Shown here piece after piece: positions 63,819 to 64,000 of a stretch of DNA of 64,000 bases; positions within the stretch are counted from its first letter, which is position 1; each line of letters begins with the position of its first letter. The notes beneath the pieces are model-generated. The model ran no database searches, was not told the DNA's origin, and worked only from the letters and a program-made list of their open reading frames with translations. The stretch covers positions 2,852,001 to 2,916,000 of the forward strand of contig NZ_CP032819.1 of NCBI RefSeq assembly GCF_003991565.1, in the 5' to 3' direction. A program made the position numbers and the translations under genes. Source of the stretch: Butyricimonas faecalis. GTDB lineage: Bacteria; Bacteroidota; Bacteroidia; Bacteroidales; Marinifilaceae.

Positions 63819-64000
63819 CTATTGCTTCAAACATCCTATCGGAACAATGTAAATTCCATCTTCAGGACGGCGATAAGCATATTCGCCTGTTGCCGTTAAT
63901 ATCATCTTAAAAGCTGGTGCTTTCATACGTGTCGTGTCAATCTGTTTGGCTAATGAGGTCAATATCTCTACACCTTCGTTTATCAATGTCTCGCCACCAA
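63819..64000 (-). CDS. C-terminal end of an unidentified gene (runs off right edge)
   Basis: 60 codons in an open frame ending at a TAG (63819-63821): ...GGETLINEGVEILTSL, then KAPAFKMILTATGEYAYRR and DGIYIVPIGCLKQ. The codon use and the strongly patterned C-terminus look like a real Bacteroidota protein, but I cannot name the family from this fragment. The upstream part lies outside the window. Confidence 0.65.
   Translation of the reverse strand, partial: GGETLINEGVEILTSLAKQIDTTRMKAPAFKMILTATGEYAYRRPEDGIYIVPIGCLKQ

Noticed and set aside
63819..64000. Naming the right-edge fragment as an AAA ATPase
   Set aside because: Only 60 C-terminal codons are visible and they contain no ATPase motif, so the family cannot be supported from this window.

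Overview
The window comes from a member of the Bacteroidota, most likely an Odoribacteraceae-type gut anaerobe (Butyricimonas/Odoribacter-like; the genus is inferred). The evidence is three complete ECF sigma / FecR anti-sigma / SusC / SusD clusters, many lipoproteins with Bacteroidota lipoboxes, TANNTTTG-type promoters and many TlpA/thioredoxin-fold envelope proteins. I see no tRNA, rRNA, CRISPR array, insertion sequence or phage genes.

Layout. (1) 1-10547, minus strand: sigma, FecR, SusC, SusD, a lipoprotein resembling SusCD-associated zinc metallohydrolases but with a ruined active site, then an ABC ATPase and a GldF/GldG-type permease that runs off the left edge. (2) 10649-19201: a large AlbA_2-domain protein, RNase HI, an SDR-type L-threonine dehydrogenase, an AraC regulator and RNase R. 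A 732-bp gene-free stretch before RNase R holds an unusual 11-bp repeat array and palindromes. (3) 19290-31638, minus strand: sigma, FecR, SusC, SusD, two TlpA-like proteins and an ABC-2 permease joined to a degenerate M1-peptidase/golvesin-like periplasmic part, split by a one-base frameshift. (4) 31861-34640, plus strand: a choloylglycine-hydrolase-family enzyme and a CstA-type transporter, separated by a MITE-like inverted-repeat element. (5) 34690-47999, minus strand: sigma, FecR, SusC, SusD, DUF4843 lipoprotein, PKD-like lipoprotein, double thioredoxin-fold protein, TlpA, SRPBCC protein and another thioredoxin-fold protein. (6) 48151-64000: two tandem MutS-like ATPases, a second GldA/GldFG-like ABC module, an M23 peptidase, a large DUF3352-like/MORN protein, a two-gene chromate transporter, thioredoxin, DnaE and the C-terminus of an unidentified gene.

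How they fit together. All three SusC proteins carry an N-terminal STN domain, so each can signal through its adjacent FecR to its adjacent sigma factor. The cargo differs. Locus 1 adds a pseudo-metallohydrolase and an ABC/GldG module, locus 2 two TlpA proteins and an ABC permease with a pseudo-peptidase, locus 3 three thioredoxin-fold proteins. No glycoside hydrolase or polysaccharide lyase is present. My inference is that these are not classical polysaccharide-utilisation loci but import peptides, or ligands whose handling needs periplasmic redox chemistry and an inner-membrane ABC component.

The points most worth a second look are the split permease/pseudo-peptidase gene, the link between SusCD loci and ABC/pseudo-peptidase modules, the tandem MutS-like pair, the 11-bp repeat array before RNase R, and hairpins in all three fecR-susC gaps.
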